From Planctomycetaceae bacterium (GTDB lineage: Bacteria > Planctomycetota > Planctomycetia > Pirellulales > PNKZ01): DNA of 64,000 nt. The notes beneath the pieces are model-generated. The model saw only the letters and a program-made list of their open reading frames with translations. It was not told where the DNA came from and did not search any database. The translations under genes were made by a program, and so were the position numbers. The stretch spans positions 1 to 64,000 of the forward strand of contig JAEUIN010000326.1 in assembly GCA_016793115.1 (NCBI GenBank). Reading direction: 5' to 3'. The stretch's first letter is position 1. Each line of letters opens with the position of its first letter. Positions 11,029 through 20,983 of this stretch are shown one piece after another.

Positions 11029-11138
11029 GAATTCACAACGGAGATCCCGGAGAACTCGGAGGTCGGAGTTGAGTCCGACGATTGTCGCGCGCTCGCCGGC
11101 TTGTATTCTCCGGAAACTCTCGATTCTCCGTTGTGAAT
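11029..11138. repeat. Inverted repeat with GAATTCACAACGGAGA arms
   Basis: ATTCACAACGGAGA (11031-11044) is the exact reverse complement of TCTCCGTTGTGAAT (11125-11138), about 80 bases apart. The inner flanks are also related (CGGAGAACTCGGAG against CTCCGGAAACTCTCG). Like the copy at 3406-3487 it lies between convergent genes, here the methyltransferase and an SDR. Confidence 0.8.
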
Positions 11139-11160
11139 CTTCCGTTCGTGCGTGCCGCGG

Positions 11161-11970
11161 CTACCAGTGCATGACGAAGCCGCCGTCGACGTTGATCGTT
11201 TGGCCGGTGACTTCGCTCGCGCGAGAGCTGGAGAGGAAGACGACCATGTCGGCGACATTTTCCGGCTTTTGCCAGCGGCCGAGCGGGACGACGTTGCGAA
11301 TCTTGTCGCCCGCCCAATCCTCGTAGCTGCGGCGCTTGTCGGCCGGTTGGGCGTCGTGCCAGGCTTGCCACACGCCCCGATTAAGCGGCGTTTGCACCAT
11401 GCCCGGGCAAACGGTGTTCACGCGCACGCCGTGCGGCGCGAGGTCTTTCGCCAGGCATTGCGCGAAGTTGATGTTCGCCGCTTTGGCCGCGCTATAAGGC
11501 GGATCGGTCTGCGAGCCGATTTGGCCGGCGACCGAGGCGATGAACGCCAGCGTGCCGCGACGCCGCTCGATGAGGCGCGGGGCGACCGTGTGGGCGACGT
11601 TCGTCATGCCCATGACGTTCACTTCGAGCACGCGCGGCCAATCGGCCGGCGTGAGATTGGTGAACGGAAAGCCGAATTTGCCGGAGCCGATCGCCGCGGC
11701 ATGGACCAGGTGATCGACCGGACCGAGTTCGACTTCCGTCGCGGCGAGCGCGGCGGCGATCGTAGCGATCTTCGTCACGTCGACGACGCGGCCGAGCGTG
11801 CGCACGCCGAACTCGTCAGCCAGGCGATTTGCCTGATCATCGACCGACGACGCGACATCCCACAGCGCGACGCGGCAGCCTTCGGCGGCGAATCCGCGAG
11901 CGACGGCCAACCCGATTCCGCTCGCGCCGCCGGTCACGACGGCGGTATGGTCTCTGAGTTCAAGGTCCAT
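11161..11970 (-). CDS. Short-chain dehydrogenase/reductase
   Basis: A classical SDR of 269 residues, a Rossmann-fold NAD(P)-dependent oxidoreductase with unknown substrate. It has the cofactor motif TGGASGIG near residue 14. An acidic residue after the second strand (ALWDVAS) suggests NAD preference. The catalytic Ser is in FIASVAGQIGS and the Tyr/Lys pair in YSAAKAAN. The C-terminal GQTINVDGGFVMHW is the usual SDR end. The gene is 34 bases downstream of the beta-propeller gene on the same strand and is probably co-transcribed with it. Confidence 0.92.
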   Translation of the reverse strand: MDLELRDHTAVVTGGASGIGLAVARGFAAEGCRVALWDVASSVDDQANRLADEFGVRTLGRVVDVTKIATIAAALAATEVELGPVDHLVHAAAIGSGKFGFPFTNLTPADWPRVLEVNVMGMTNVAHTVAPRLIERRRGTLAFIASVAGQIGSQTDPPYSAAKAANINFAQCLAKDLAPHGVRVNTVCPGMVQTPLNRGVWQAWHDAQPADKRRSYEDWAGDKIRNVVPLGRWQKPENVADMVVFLSSSRASEVTGQTINVDGGFVMHW

Positions 11971-12004
11971 GAATGGCTAGCGCCCAGTGCCAAACGCCCC
12001 GCGG

Positions 12005-13369
12005 CTATTTCTTCACGTCGTACACGAACAAGTTGTCTTGCTCGCGCAAATAGAGCTTCCCGCCGGCGACGACCGGATGCGGCCAGCTCGGGTTTTCGCA
12101 GTCGGGAATTTGGAACGTGCCGTTCACTTTGTAGCCGGCCGGCGACGCTTCGATGAGCACGACCTTGCCGTCTTGATAGCGGAAGTAGAGTTGGCCGTCG
12201 GCGTAGACGACCGCTGCGCTGCCGGAACCTTCGCCGCGGCCGCCGTCCCAGACGGTCTTGCCGGTCAGGAACTCCACGCAAATCGGGAAGCCCTTGTTGT
12301 GGCCGTTGCCGCAGTACAAATAGTCGCCGAGCAGCACGACGCCGCCGTGATGATTTTGGAAGTCCTTCGCGCCCGTGTACCAGACCTCGTCGGCCGCGAC
12401 GCCGTCGGCCGTTTTCTTGAGCTTCAAGAGCGCCGCGCCGCCGCCGCCGTAGCCGGTCGTGCAAAACACGTAGTCGTCGCGGACGATCGGCGTCGGAATG
12501 TTGGCCGTGGGGTTGGCGATCTTGTTGTAGCTCCAGAGGAACTTCCCGGTCTCGGCGTCGACGCCGACGCAGCCGCGACCGACGATCGTCACGTATTGCT
12601 TCACGCCGGCGCCGTTGGAAATGACGAGCGACGCGTAGCCCGCGCCGTCCTTGCCGTTTTCACCTTCGACCGCGAGCTTGCTGCGCCAGATTTCCTTTCC
12701 CGAGAGCTTGTCGAGCGCGACGATGCCCGCTTCGTCGCCGCCGGGAGTGACGACGACCTTGTCGCCGTCGATCAGCGGCGACTCGCTGTAAGCCCAGCCC
12801 GACATCATCTTGCCGCCGAAATCGGTCTTGAAGTTCTTGCTCCAGAGCACCTTGCCGGTCGCCGCTTCGCAGCAGAGGAAGTCGCCGTTGGTGCCGAGCG
12901 CGTAAACGCGGTCGCCGTCGACGGTGGGCGTGCAGCGCGAGCCGTGATAGCCGGTCTCTTCGAACGACGGACCGATCGGCGTCCGCCAGAGATGTTTGCC
13001 GTCGTCCGCCGAGAGTGCGAAGATGTATTGTTGGCCGGTCGAAGGGCCGCTCTTCTTTTTGCCTTTTGCGTCGGTCTTGGCGTCGGCCGAGGGCGGCAAA
13101 ATGTCGCCCATCGTGAAAATGCGGCCGTCGGCGATCGCGACGCTTGCGAACCCGCCGCCGAGGCCGGTCGCCTTCCAAGCGAGCTTCGGGCCGGCGTCCG
13201 GCCAGGCTTGCAAGAGGCCGGTTTCGGTCGAGACGGCGTCGCGATTCGGCCCGCGCCATTGCGGCCATTCGCCGGCCGGAAGACCGACGCCCGACGGTGC
13301 GGCGGCGGAGACGGTTTGCACGTAAGCGGCGACAAGGAGTGCCGACGAAAACCAAGAACGACGCTGCAT
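12005..13369 (-). CDS. Exported PQQ-type beta-propeller protein
   Basis: A 454-residue protein with an N-terminal signal peptide (RRSWFSSALLVAAYVQTVSA). The mature part begins with GEWPQWRGPNRDAVS, the characteristic opening of the planctomycete WPQWRGP propeller family. Repeated blades follow with AxxGKxLW-type motifs (AATGKVLWSKNF, DKLSGKEIWRSKL, AETGKFLWSYN). The fold is that of pyrroloquinoline-quinone dehydrogenases and BamB, but PQQ binding cannot be assumed. It probably acts in the periplasm. It precedes the SDR gene by 34 bases. Confidence 0.88.
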   Translation of the reverse strand: MQRRSWFSSALLVAAYVQTVSAAAPSGVGLPAGEWPQWRGPNRDAVSTETGLLQAWPDAGPKLAWKATGLGGGFASVAIADGRIFTMGDILPPSADAKTDAKGKKKSGPSTGQQYIFALSADDGKHLWRTPIGPSFEETGYHGSRCTPTVDGDRVYALGTNGDFLCCEAATGKVLWSKNFKTDFGGKMMSGWAYSESPLIDGDKVVVTPGGDEAGIVALDKLSGKEIWRSKLAVEGENGKDGAGYASLVISNGAGVKQYVTIVGRGCVGVDAETGKFLWSYNKIANPTANIPTPIVRDDYVFCTTGYGGGGAALLKLKKTADGVAADEVWYTGAKDFQNHHGGVVLLGDYLYCGNGHNKGFPICVEFLTGKTVWDGGRGEGSGSAAVVYADGQLYFRYQDGKVVLIEASPAGYKVNGTFQIPDCENPSWPHPVVAGGKLYLREQDNLFVYDVKK

Positions 13370-13482
13370 GACGGAGACCTTGAATTTGCTATGAGTTCAG
13401 GTTTTGAGAGCGAAAAACTTGCGTCGCCATTGTGAATTCCCTCAGGCCGAAACTCAAGGGCGGCCCGCACATGCCCGCCGGC

Positions 13483-13491
13483 TGATATGAT
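13483..13491 (+). promoter_or_regulatory. Candidate extended -10 promoter for thpR
   Basis: TGA-TATGAT (TG at 13483-13484, hexamer 13486-13491) is an extended -10 match with no good -35. It lies 32 bases before the thpR ATG. Inference from consensus only. Confidence 0.3.
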
Positions 13492-13522
13492 GAGCGTTTT
13501 GCTTTCCGTCCGTTGAGGTCGT

Positions 13523-14113
13523 ATGTCGCGCCGTCTTCGTTTGTTCATCGCCGTCGAACTGGCTCCTGTCGTCACCATGCATGCCAAGAAGCTCATTGAG
13601 CGATTGTCGGCCACCGGCGTGCGGGCCAAATGGGTCGACTCCGCGAACATGCACCTGACGCTCAAATTTCTCGGCGACGTCGACGAGATGCATCTGCCGG
13701 AGCTCTGCTCGGCGCTCGACGACGCGGCGATGGTCGTGCCGCCGTTCGATATGGAGACCGGCGGCGTCGGAGCGTTTCCCAATTTGGAGAACCCGCGCAC
13801 GCTCTGGATGGGCGTTCGACGCGGGGCCGAGGAAATCACGGAGCTGTACAACGAGATCGACTCGTGCCTCACGCCGCTCGGCTACCGCAAGGAAGATCGA
13901 TTGTTTCGCCCGCATCTGACGATCGGCCGAATGAAAGAGAACGAGCCGGACGTCTACGAAGCGCTTGCCGCCGAACTGGAACAACTCGGCGACTTCCACG
14001 GCGGCGTGACCGACGTGTGCGACGTGACGCTGTTCGCGAGCGACTTACGCGGCGGCCCGCGCGGCGGACCGAAGCACGAGGCGCTGCACACGGCGGAGCT
14101 AAAGGGCAAGTAA
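13523..14113 (+). CDS. thpR: RNA 2',3'-cyclic phosphodiesterase (2'-5' RNA ligase family)
   Basis: A 196-residue 2H phosphoesterase; the family hydrolyses 2',3'-cyclic phosphate RNA ends and is historically called 2'-5' RNA ligase. Both catalytic HxTx motifs are present, HLTLKFLG near residue 48 and HLTIGRMK near residue 132. The N-terminal [11 protein letters not shown] and the ALWVGV-like TLWMGVRRG strand are typical. A GAGG ribosome-binding site (13515-13518) sits four bases from the ATG, which supports this start. Confidence 0.93.
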   Translation: MSRRLRLFIAVELAPVVTMHAKKLIERLSATGVRAKWVDSANMHLTLKFLGDVDEMHLPELCSALDDAAMVVPPFDMETGGVGAFPNLENPRTLWMGVRRGAEEITELYNEIDSCLTPLGYRKEDRLFRPHLTIGRMKENEPDVYEALAAELEQLGDFHGGVTDVCDVTLFASDLRGGPRGGPKHEALHTAELKGK

Positions 14114-14142
14114 TCGGCAGACGGTACCGCGAGGCCCCTTCG

Positions 14143-16125
14143 CTACTTCGCGCGGGGATTGGCCAGGAAGTAGAAGCGGCCGTCTTCCGCGCCGCCTAAA
14201 AAGTCGGGCACTCCGTCGCCGTCGAAATCGACGACCGCGGGGCTGACGTCGTGTCCTTCGATGTTGCGCTCGGCCAGCGCCCCTTCGTGCTTGAACGTCC
14301 AGACCGGTTTGCCGGCCGAGTCGCTCGATCGATCGACTTGGCGAAGGAAGTCGGCGTTGGCCGAGTTGAGCAACAAGTCGACGCGGCCGTCGCCGTCCCA
14401 GTCGGCGGCGCAAAGTTTGCGGCGGCCGCTCTTGCCCGCCGTGCCCCCGTTCAAGCGTAGCGGCCGGCCTTGCTCGTCGAAGAAGGCCCGCCGCGGCGGC
14501 AGCAACACGAGCTTGTCGCCTTGCTTCGCTCGTTCGAAGAGGGCGAAATAGCCTTCGACGTCGAGCATGGCGAGATCAAGCAGTCCGTCGCCGGTGAAGT
14601 CGTAGACGACGGGCGTCGTGCGCCATTGGGTGACCAGTTGCTTCCCCTGCGGGTTCCACCAGGTCCAAGCCGGCTTCGGCGCCGGTCCTGGCCATTCGAC
14701 TTCGATCGGTTGCGGCGCGGCGAGCTTCGGTGCGCTCTTACCGCCTTCGTTGCGGAGCCATTCGACTTTTCCCCAGATGGAATTGAAGACGACGTCTTGC
14801 AGCCCGTCGCCGTCCCAATCGGCGACGTTCAGCGTCGTGTAGCCCCACTTGGCTTCCGCCGGCCCTTGAATGCTGCCGTTGGCTCCGGCGAGAACGCGGA
14901 ACGTCTTGCCGCCCGCTTCCAAACGCCGGGGCGCGGCCCACTTCGGCTGCGCGACCTTGGGGCCGGAGAGGTTTTCAAACAGCTCGATGTAGCCGGCCGT
15001 GTTGCCGCTGACGATGTCCACGTCGCCGTCGCCGTCCCAATCGCAGCCGACCGGCGTGGCGAGAGCGCCGCACTTCAAGGTTTCGGCTTCTTGTTGGAAG
15101 TAGCGCGGTTCGAGGAACAGCGGCGCGTGCTGCGCGCCGAACTTGCTCGTGTTTTCGACGAGCGCCACTCGGCCGTCTTCGTCGCCGACGACGAGATCCA
15201 AGTCGCCGTCGCGATCCCAGTCGAAGGCGATCGGCACGATCATTTCCAAATCCATAGCGAGACGCTTGCCGTCGGGAGTTTGAACCCCCTGCCCCGCGGC
15301 ATATTCGGGCTTGGTGCGCGTGCCCGTGTTTTCAAAGTAAGTGAAGCCGTCGAGGAATTCACCGCATAACAGGTCGAGGTCGCCGTCGCCGTCGAAGTCG
15401 GCGAAGTTAGGCGTCGGTGCGCCGAAGACGTCGACCGGCTTACCCTCGGCCTTCACTTTCTTCGGCTTGTCGTACTTCGGTTCCTTCGTCGTGCCGGTGT
15501 TGCGCAGCAGCAGGACGAAGCCGTGCAGCGGGCCCATCGTCCACTTGCCCTCGGCGTCCCAGGCGTCGTCCCAACCGTAGTAGCTCCAATCTTCGATACC
15601 GACGACGAGGTCGAGCGCGCCGTCGCCGTCGTAATCGGCGTAGCGCCATTCGTTGTGGCGCAGACGCGGACCTTTCAGCGCGGGCCCGACCGGCTTGTAG
15701 AACTTGCTCGACACGCCGAGCGCGACCTTTTCATCGAGCCCGGTCTTAAGGAAGTTCGGGTATTCCGCGCCGGGCGTGAGGACGCGCATTCCGGCGTCGG
15801 TGTAGCTGGGGAGCACGTAGTGCGTGGTGCGGCTGAGCCACTTGCCCGGTTTGAAGACGGGGAACTTGTTCTTCGCCGTGTCGCCCGTCGCGTTCTCAAA
15901 GAGCCAGATGCCGTTCGACGGCTTGTCCGGACAGGAGACGACCAGGTCGTAGTCGCCGTCGCCGTCGGCGTCGCAGGGGACCGGCCAGGCCCAGAGGCCG
16001 ACGCCGAGATCGACGGCGAGGCCCGGATGGTTGTACGGCAAGCGATCGAGAGCCGACGCCGAGCGGACGGCGGCGAGCAAAGCGAGGGCGACGAGAACGT
16101 ACGACGATAGGCGAGCGATCGTCAT
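14143..16125 (-). CDS. Exported FG-GAP/VCBS beta-propeller repeat protein
   Basis: A protein of about 660 residues with a signal peptide (ARLSSYVLVALALLAAVRSA). At least eight calcium-loop repeats of the form DxDGDGxxDL follow (DADGDGDYDL, DYDGDGALDL, DFDGDGDLDL, DWDRDGDLDL, DWDGDGDVDI, DWDGDGLQDV, DWDGDGRVDL, DFDGDGVPDF), interleaved with LFENxxG segments. This is the integrin-alpha-like FG-GAP/VCBS propeller, expected to be extracytoplasmic and calcium-stabilised. Partner unknown. The ATG at 16125 begins the signal peptide; the frame is open 65 codons further upstream, into the cytochrome oxidase flank, but that extension reads as non-coding. It follows the cox genes on the same strand by 136 bases and may or may not share their transcript. 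Confidence 0.88.
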   Translation of the reverse strand: MTIARLSSYVLVALALLAAVRSASALDRLPYNHPGLAVDLGVGLWAWPVPCDADGDGDYDLVVSCPDKPSNGIWLFENATGDTAKNKFPVFKPGKWLSRTTHYVLPSYTDAGMRVLTPGAEYPNFLKTGLDEKVALGVSSKFYKPVGPALKGPRLRHNEWRYADYDGDGALDLVVGIEDWSYYGWDDAWDAEGKWTMGPLHGFVLLLRNTGTTKEPKYDKPKKVKAEGKPVDVFGAPTPNFADFDGDGDLDLLCGEFLDGFTYFENTGTRTKPEYAAGQGVQTPDGKRLAMDLEMIVPIAFDWDRDGDLDLVVGDEDGRVALVENTSKFGAQHAPLFLEPRYFQQEAETLKCGALATPVGCDWDGDGDVDIVSGNTAGYIELFENLSGPKVAQPKWAAPRRLEAGGKTFRVLAGANGSIQGPAEAKWGYTTLNVADWDGDGLQDVVFNSIWGKVEWLRNEGGKSAPKLAAPQPIEVEWPGPAPKPAWTWWNPQGKQLVTQWRTTPVVYDFTGDGLLDLAMLDVEGYFALFERAKQGDKLVLLPPRRAFFDEQGRPLRLNGGTAGKSGRRKLCAADWDGDGRVDLLLNSANADFLRQVDRSSDSAGKPVWTFKHEGALAERNIEGHDVSPAVVDFDGDGVPDFLGGAEDGRFYFLANPRAK

Positions 16126-16261
16126 CGGAAGACTCACGACGAGAGGAGGAGGCGGGGCGAACGATTGCGTCCAGCCTAATCGACTTGCACCTGAGATGCG
16201 TGCGGATTCGTCGGGCCGACGTTCTTGCACACCGCCGCTCGCTCGAAGACTAACGCGCCGG

Positions 16262-16705
16262 TTAGTGGGGGTGCGTGTCGGGGAGCGCGGGAGCCGATTC
16301 GAGGATCTCGATCTTTTCAATCACCGTGCGGCTGGGGGAGCCTTCGGCCAGCGGATCTTCGCCGCGGAACCGGCGCGAATCGTACTCGATGACGATGCCG
16401 ACGATCAGAATCGCGATCCAAATCGTGGCGCTCACGGCCGTGATCCACGTGAGGCGCGGGCTGTCGGCCAAGTGCATGAAGTAGAGCACCACGAGCACGG
16501 CCTTGACCGTGGCGATCGACATCGCAATGGGCAGGTTCCAATTGCCGAAGTGCTTGAAGGAAACGGCGACCGTGACGACGAGCAAGACCATGAGCGCGGC
16601 GTAGACCGCGTAGTAGATCTTGAGAACGTTCGCGCCGTGACCGCCGTGCGCGCCGTGGCCGTCGCCGTGAGGACTGGTCGAGGAATGTTCGTGTTTGTCG
16701 CTCAT
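16262..16705 (-). CDS. ctaF: Cytochrome c oxidase subunit IV (prokaryotic)
   Basis: A 147-residue small oxidase subunit. It has a His-rich N-terminus and three transmembrane helices (IYYAVYAALMVLLVVTVAV, LPIAMSIATVKAVLVVLYF and ITAVSATIWIAILIVGIVI), with the family motif KAVLVVLYFMHL. It stabilises the oxidase core. Its ATG (16703-16705) overlaps the subunit III stop by one base (TGATG), so translation is coupled. Confidence 0.9.
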   Translation of the reverse strand: MSDKHEHSSTSPHGDGHGAHGGHGANVLKIYYAVYAALMVLLVVTVAVSFKHFGNWNLPIAMSIATVKAVLVVLYFMHLADSPRLTWITAVSATIWIAILIVGIVIEYDSRRFRGEDPLAEGSPSRTVIEKIEILESAPALPDTHPH

Positions 16706-17397
16706 CAGCTTCGGTCGATCAAATAGAGCAGCGGGAAGAGGAAGATCCAGACCAAGTCGACCAAGTGCCAGTAAAGACCGAGCACGTCGATCGAACTGCT
16801 GCGATGATTCCAAAAGTGCGGCTTGCCGACTTGCCAAATGAAATAGGCGAGCAGGCCGATGCCGATGACCATGTGCAAGGCGTGCAGGCCGGTCATGGCT
16901 AAGTAGATGGAGATAAAGAGCTTGATGCCCTGGTCGTGCACGCCGTGATTGGCCCACGGCAGGTCAAACGCCGGCAGCGCGTGATGTTCGTACTTGTGAT
17001 AGTACTCGATCGCTTTGATGACGAGGAACAACGTGCCGAGCAGGGCCGTGACGATGAGAAAGAGCCGCGACTTCTTCATGTCGTCGTTTTCGGCCGCGTT
17101 CACGGCCAACGCCATCGTGAGGCTGCTGGTGAGCAGGGCGAAGGTGTTGAAGGTGCCGAGTTCCAAGTTCAGGTCGCGGCTGCCGGCGACGAAGGCGTCG
17201 TGGTAGAGGAAGCGGTAGACCGCGTAGACGGTGAACAGGCCGCCGAAGAACATCACTTCTTGGGCGATGAAGACCCACATGCCCAAGAGGCACGCATCGC
17301 GCCGGGCGGCGGGCGATTCGAAGTGGTCGACGTGCCCGCCGTGCTGCGTCGGAGCATGCGACTCGGGAGCGGTGGGTGTGAGAGCTGTGGTCGTCAT
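16705..17397 (-). CDS. ctaE: Cytochrome c oxidase subunit III
   Basis: A 230-residue subunit with five to seven transmembrane helices in the inner membrane. It shows family motifs such as LGMWVFIAQEVMFFGGLF, with the conserved helix-III Glu, TMALAVNAAENDD, TGLHALHMVIGIGLL and SSIDVLGLYWHLVDLVWIFLFPLLYL. The N-terminus is His-rich and extended. The start codon directly abuts the subunit I stop (TAAATG, no gap) and the stop overlaps ctaF. Confidence 0.95.
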   Translation of the reverse strand: MTTTALTPTAPESHAPTQHGGHVDHFESPAARRDACLLGMWVFIAQEVMFFGGLFTVYAVYRFLYHDAFVAGSRDLNLELGTFNTFALLTSSLTMALAVNAAENDDMKKSRLFLIVTALLGTLFLVIKAIEYYHKYEHHALPAFDLPWANHGVHDQGIKLFISIYLAMTGLHALHMVIGIGLLAYFIWQVGKPHFWNHRSSSIDVLGLYWHLVDLVWIFLFPLLYLIDRS

Positions 17398-19062
17398 TTA
17401 GTGTTCTTCCGGAAGGATGGCGCTTTCCGGGTAGTAGTAGGCTTCGTGCTCGACGATCGGGATGTCGCGGAAGTTCTCGGTGACCGGCGGACTCGAGGTT
17501 TGCCACTCGAGGCCCGGCGCGCCCCAAGGATTGGGAGGGGCGTCCTTGCCGTACTTGAGCGACCAGATCAGGTAGCAAATCGGGAACAGGTAGCCGACGC
17601 CGAGAATCGACGCTCCGGCCGACGACATCACGTTGAGCATCTGGAATTCTTCCGGATAGACGTGATAACGCCGCGGCATGCCGAGATAGCCGAGGATGAA
17701 CTGCGGGAAGAAGGTGAGATTGAAGCCGACGAAGACGAGGATCGCCGAAAAGCGGGCCCAACTCTCGGCGTACATCTTGCCGGTCATCTTCGGCCACCAG
17801 TAGTGGATGCCGCCGAGGTAGGCCATCACGGTGCCGCCGACCATGATGTAGTGAAAGTGGGCGACGACGAAGTAGGTGTCGTGCACGTGGACGTCGACGG
17901 CGACGGCGGCGAGAAACAAGCCGGTGAGCCCGCCGATCGTGAACAAGCCGAGGAAGCCGAGGGCGTAGAGCAGCGGCGTGGCGAACAGGAGCCGGCCCTT
18001 GTAGAGCGTGGCCGTCCAGTTGAAGACCTTGATGGCGGAGGGAATCGCGATGAGCAGGCTCAAGATCGAGAACACCAAGCCCGCGTAGGTCGACTGCCCG
18101 CTCACGAACATGTGGTGGCCCCAGACCAAGAAACCGAGCACGGCGATGCCGAGGCTGGCGAAGGCCACGAAGCGGTAGCCGAACACGCGATTGCGCGTGA
18201 AGGCGGCGACGAGTTCGCTGATCACGCCGAAGGCCGGCAAGATCATGATGTACACGGCCGGATGCGAGTAGAACCAGAACAGATGCTGGAACAGGATCGG
18301 ATCGCCGCCGAGCGCCGGATCGAAGATGCCCACTTTGAAGGCCCGCTCGATGCCGACCAGCAAGATCGTGACGGCGACGACCGGCGTGCCGAGGATGATG
18401 ATGAGGCTGGTGGCGTAGTGCGACCAGATGAACAGCGGCAAGCGGAACCAAGTCATGCCCGGCGCGCGGAGCTTATGCACCGTGACGATGATGTTCAGGC
18501 CGGTGAGGATCGAGGAGAAGCCGTTAATGAAGACGGCCACGGCCGTCATCATGACGTAGGTGTTGGCGTAGGTGCTGCTGTACGGCGTGTAGAACGTCCA
18601 GCCGGTATCGACGCCGCCGGCGAGCATGACCCAGACGGTCATCGTGCCGGCGATCATGAATAGGTACCAACTCATGAGGTTGAGCAGCGGAAACGCGAGA
18701 TCGCGCGCGCCGACCATGAGCGGAACCAAGAAGTTTCCCATCACGGCGGGGATCGCCGGAATGAGGAAGAAGAAGATCATCATCACGCCGTGGAGCGTGA
18801 AGAGTCGGTTGTAGGTTTCCGATTGGAACATGTCGCCTTCGGGCGTCATGAGTTCCAGGCGGAACAGCACGGCGGCGGCGCCGCCGATGCAGAAAAAGAA
18901 CGTGATGCCGAGCAGGTAGAGGATGCCGATGCGCTTGTGATCGCGCGTGAGCAACCAGGAGCGGACCGTGTAGGCCGCGTTCAGGTAGTTCGGCTCGGGA
19001 TACGATTGCGGCGCGGGCTCGGGAGCGGGCGACGGCTTGGCGGGCGGTTCGGCGAGGCTCAC
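17398..19062 (-). CDS. ctaD: Cytochrome c oxidase subunit I, A2-type (YS motif)
   Basis: The catalytic heme-copper oxidase core reduces O2 to water and pumps protons. The 554-residue product carries His91 and His404 for the low-spin heme, His267 and the His316-His317 pair for CuB, Tyr271 for the His-Tyr crosslink, His402 for the active heme, and the K-channel lysine in AIKVFNW (Lys345). In place of the D-channel Glu of HPEVY it has Tyr265-Ser266 in [10 protein letters not shown], the mark of A2-type oxidases. A GTG start (19062-19060) overlaps the subunit II stop by four bases. Confidence 0.96.
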   Translation of the reverse strand: MSLAEPPAKPSPAPEPAPQSYPEPNYLNAAYTVRSWLLTRDHKRIGILYLLGITFFFCIGGAAAVLFRLELMTPEGDMFQSETYNRLFTLHGVMMIFFFLIPAIPAVMGNFLVPLMVGARDLAFPLLNLMSWYLFMIAGTMTVWVMLAGGVDTGWTFYTPYSSTYANTYVMMTAVAVFINGFSSILTGLNIIVTVHKLRAPGMTWFRLPLFIWSHYATSLIIILGTPVVAVTILLVGIERAFKVGIFDPALGGDPILFQHLFWFYSHPAVYIMILPAFGVISELVAAFTRNRVFGYRFVAFASLGIAVLGFLVWGHHMFVSGQSTYAGLVFSILSLLIAIPSAIKVFNWTATLYKGRLLFATPLLYALGFLGLFTIGGLTGLFLAAVAVDVHVHDTYFVVAHFHYIMVGGTVMAYLGGIHYWWPKMTGKMYAESWARFSAILVFVGFNLTFFPQFILGYLGMPRRYHVYPEEFQMLNVMSSAGASILGVGYLFPICYLIWSLKYGKDAPPNPWGAPGLEWQTSSPPVTENFRDIPIVEHEAYYYPESAILPEEH

Positions 19063-20117
19063 GGCTTGGAACCTCCAAAGGTCGAAGGCGTGGTTCCCGA
19101 CGGACCGACGGCCGGCGGCGGGCTGCCCGCTCCGGCGGCAGTTCCCGTCGCGCCTGCGGCCGGATGAGCTCCGGTCGACGACGCCGGATCCAGCGACTTG
19201 ATGTAGGCGATCAACTGCAACACTCCCTCTTCATCGATCTGTCCCTGGAAGGTCGGCATCAGCGGCTGATAGCCGGCGACGATCTTGTCGTTGGGACGCA
19301 AAATGGATTCTCGCAAGTATTCTTGATCGGCGGTCGCCGTGCGGCCGTCGGCCAAGCGAACCGGTTTGCCGAACAGACCGGCGAGCGACGGAGCGCGGGC
19401 CGGTTGGGTTTCAGTCGCCATGTGGCACGAGCCGCAGCGGTATTGCTCGAAGAGGCGACCGCCGGCGACGGCCGGCATTTCCTGCGCCTTGCCGCCGGCC
19501 AGCCAGTTTTCATAGTCGGCCTGCGACATGACGACGATCTTGCCGACCATGCGCGAGTGGCTGGTGCCGCAATACTCGGCGCAGAACAGGTGGTAGGTGC
19601 CGACCTTATCGGCCTCGAACCACGCGGTCGTATAGGTGCCGGGCAGCACGTCTTGCTTGATGCGGAACGCCGGCACGTAGAAGCTATGGATGACGTCTTG
19701 GCTGATCATCGTGAGCTGCACCGGCCGGTTGACCGGGACGTGCAGGACGTCGATCTCGCGGCGCCCAGTCGGCTGCTGGAACTTCCACATCCATTGCCGT
19801 CCGACGACGGCGACCTGCATCGAATCGTGCGGGGCGCGGCGGATTTCGAAAAAGAGCTGGGCGCTCCAAAAGAAGATCACCAACAAGATCGGCAGCGGGC
19901 CGATGAGCCACGCCATCTCGAGCTTTTTGTTGGGCAGGTAGGGCGTGCGGTCGACGTCGTTTTTGCGGCGATAGCGAATCGCCAGGAAGACGACCATCAC
20001 GGCGATGGCGAGCGAAAGGACGACCGTGATTCCGGTGATGAACCAGAACAAAGCGTCGATGCGCGGGGCGATCGTCGAAGCGGCTTCGGGGAATAGTTGT
20101 AAGTCGGCGTCGTTCAC
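19059..20117 (-). CDS. ctaC: Cytochrome c oxidase subunit II with fused cytochrome c domain (caa3 type)
   Basis: This subunit accepts electrons from cytochrome c and passes them through CuA to subunit I. The product is 352 residues with two N-terminal transmembrane helices. A cupredoxin domain follows with all CuA ligands: His144, Cys179, Glu181 (backbone), Cys183, His187 and Met190 within [13 protein letters not shown]. The C-terminal class I cytochrome c domain has CGSCH at 228-232 and a likely Met ligand at 287. An Ala/Pro/Gly-rich tail follows. The GTG start at 20117 forms a GTGA overlap with the SCO stop; the frame runs further upstream but that part is an antisense-like Arg-rich shadow of SCO. 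Confidence 0.95.
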   Translation of the reverse strand: MNDADLQLFPEAASTIAPRIDALFWFITGITVVLSLAIAVMVVFLAIRYRRKNDVDRTPYLPNKKLEMAWLIGPLPILLVIFFWSAQLFFEIRRAPHDSMQVAVVGRQWMWKFQQPTGRREIDVLHVPVNRPVQLTMISQDVIHSFYVPAFRIKQDVLPGTYTTAWFEADKVGTYHLFCAEYCGTSHSRMVGKIVVMSQADYENWLAGGKAQEMPAVAGGRLFEQYRCGSCHMATETQPARAPSLAGLFGKPVRLADGRTATADQEYLRESILRPNDKIVAGYQPLMPTFQGQIDEEGVLQLIAYIKSLDPASSTGAHPAAGATGTAAGAGSPPPAVGPSGTTPSTFGGSKP

Positions 20118-20983
20118 GGCGTCCTCCCCGCACGCTCGCGGCGCAACATGGTGGTGACGAACAACGCGATGCCGCAGACGGTCGCAATGCCCGCCGTGCG
20201 CAACAGTCGCATGATCGCCAATCCGTATTTGCCCGTCGTCGGGTCGTAGTGGAAACAAAGCATCAGAAACTGATCGACCGCGGAACCGATTTTCTCTTCG
20301 GCCGCGTCGATCAGGGCGAACCGCATGTCGCGGGTCGAATAGTCGATGCCGTAAAAGTAGCGGGCCGTGGTGCCGGCCGGAGTGACGACGAGCACGCCGG
20401 CGGCGTGAGCATATTGCTTGATCTTCTCGTCGTAGCGGTATTTGAAGCCGACTTCGTCGGCGAGCTTGGTGATGCTCGCTTGGTCGCCGCAGAGGAAGTG
20501 CACGCCCGCTCCGGCTTGATCGCCGCGCTTGTATTGCGCGAGAAACGCGGAGCGTTTGCGGAGGGCCATGAGCGGCGTTTCGTCGGGCGAGATGCTGACG
20601 ACGACGACGTCGAACTCGCGGCCCGCCTCGAAGTCGATGCCTTTGAGCGTGGTGAGCAAGCCGTGCAACACTTGGTTGCAGAGCATCGGGCATTCGTAGT
20701 AGCCGAGCATCAGCACGACCGGCCGTTTGCCGAACAATTCGCCGAGTTGCAGTTCGCGGCCGTCTTGATCGCGGAACTTGTTGTCGAGCGAGATCTTTTG
20801 GCCGAGACGCTGTTCGATGGCGACGCCTTCGCCGGGAGCGACTTTCGGCGCGAGATCGGGCACCACGCCTTCGGCGTTGCCGCCCGTCGCCGGGCCTGCC
20901 GAGGCATGATTAACGAATGCCGATGAGATCAGCGCGAATGCGGCGGTGACGACGATGCGGCGAAGCTGCGACGAGTGCGTCAT
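20114..20983 (-). CDS. SCO1/SenC-family copper chaperone for the oxidase
   Basis: A thioredoxin-fold protein of about 289 residues that delivers copper to, or reduces, the CuA site of subunit II. It has an N-terminal signal/anchor (RRIVVTAAFALISSAFV), the metal-binding YYECPMLC motif (Cys98, Cys102) and VVVVSISPDETP. A downstream His in KQYAHAAGVLVVTP fits the third ligand. The C-terminal hydrophobic segment RTAGIATVCGIALFVTTML should anchor it in the membrane. The start overlaps the upstream gene (ATGA) and the stop overlaps ctaC (GTGA), which fits a co-assembled product. Confidence 0.92.
   Translation of the reverse strand: MTHSSQLRRIVVTAAFALISSAFVNHASAGPATGGNAEGVVPDLAPKVAPGEGVAIEQRLGQKISLDNKFRDQDGRELQLGELFGKRPVVLMLGYYECPMLCNQVLHGLLTTLKGIDFEAGREFDVVVVSISPDETPLMALRKRSAFLAQYKRGDQAGAGVHFLCGDQASITKLADEVGFKYRYDEKIKQYAHAAGVLVVTPAGTTARYFYGIDYSTRDMRFALIDAAEEKIGSAVDQFLMLCFHYDPTTGKYGLAIMRLLRTAGIATVCGIALFVTTMLRRERAGRTP

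Noticed and set aside
16936-18663. A 575-codon plus-strand frame across cytochrome oxidase genes
   Set aside because: It is antisense to subunits I and III, whose motifs are intact. The translation is charged low-complexity.
20118-20693. N-terminal extension of the subunit II frame
   Set aside because: It overlaps the SCO gene in another frame and reads as Arg/His-rich shadow; the GTGA overlap start at 20117 is much better.
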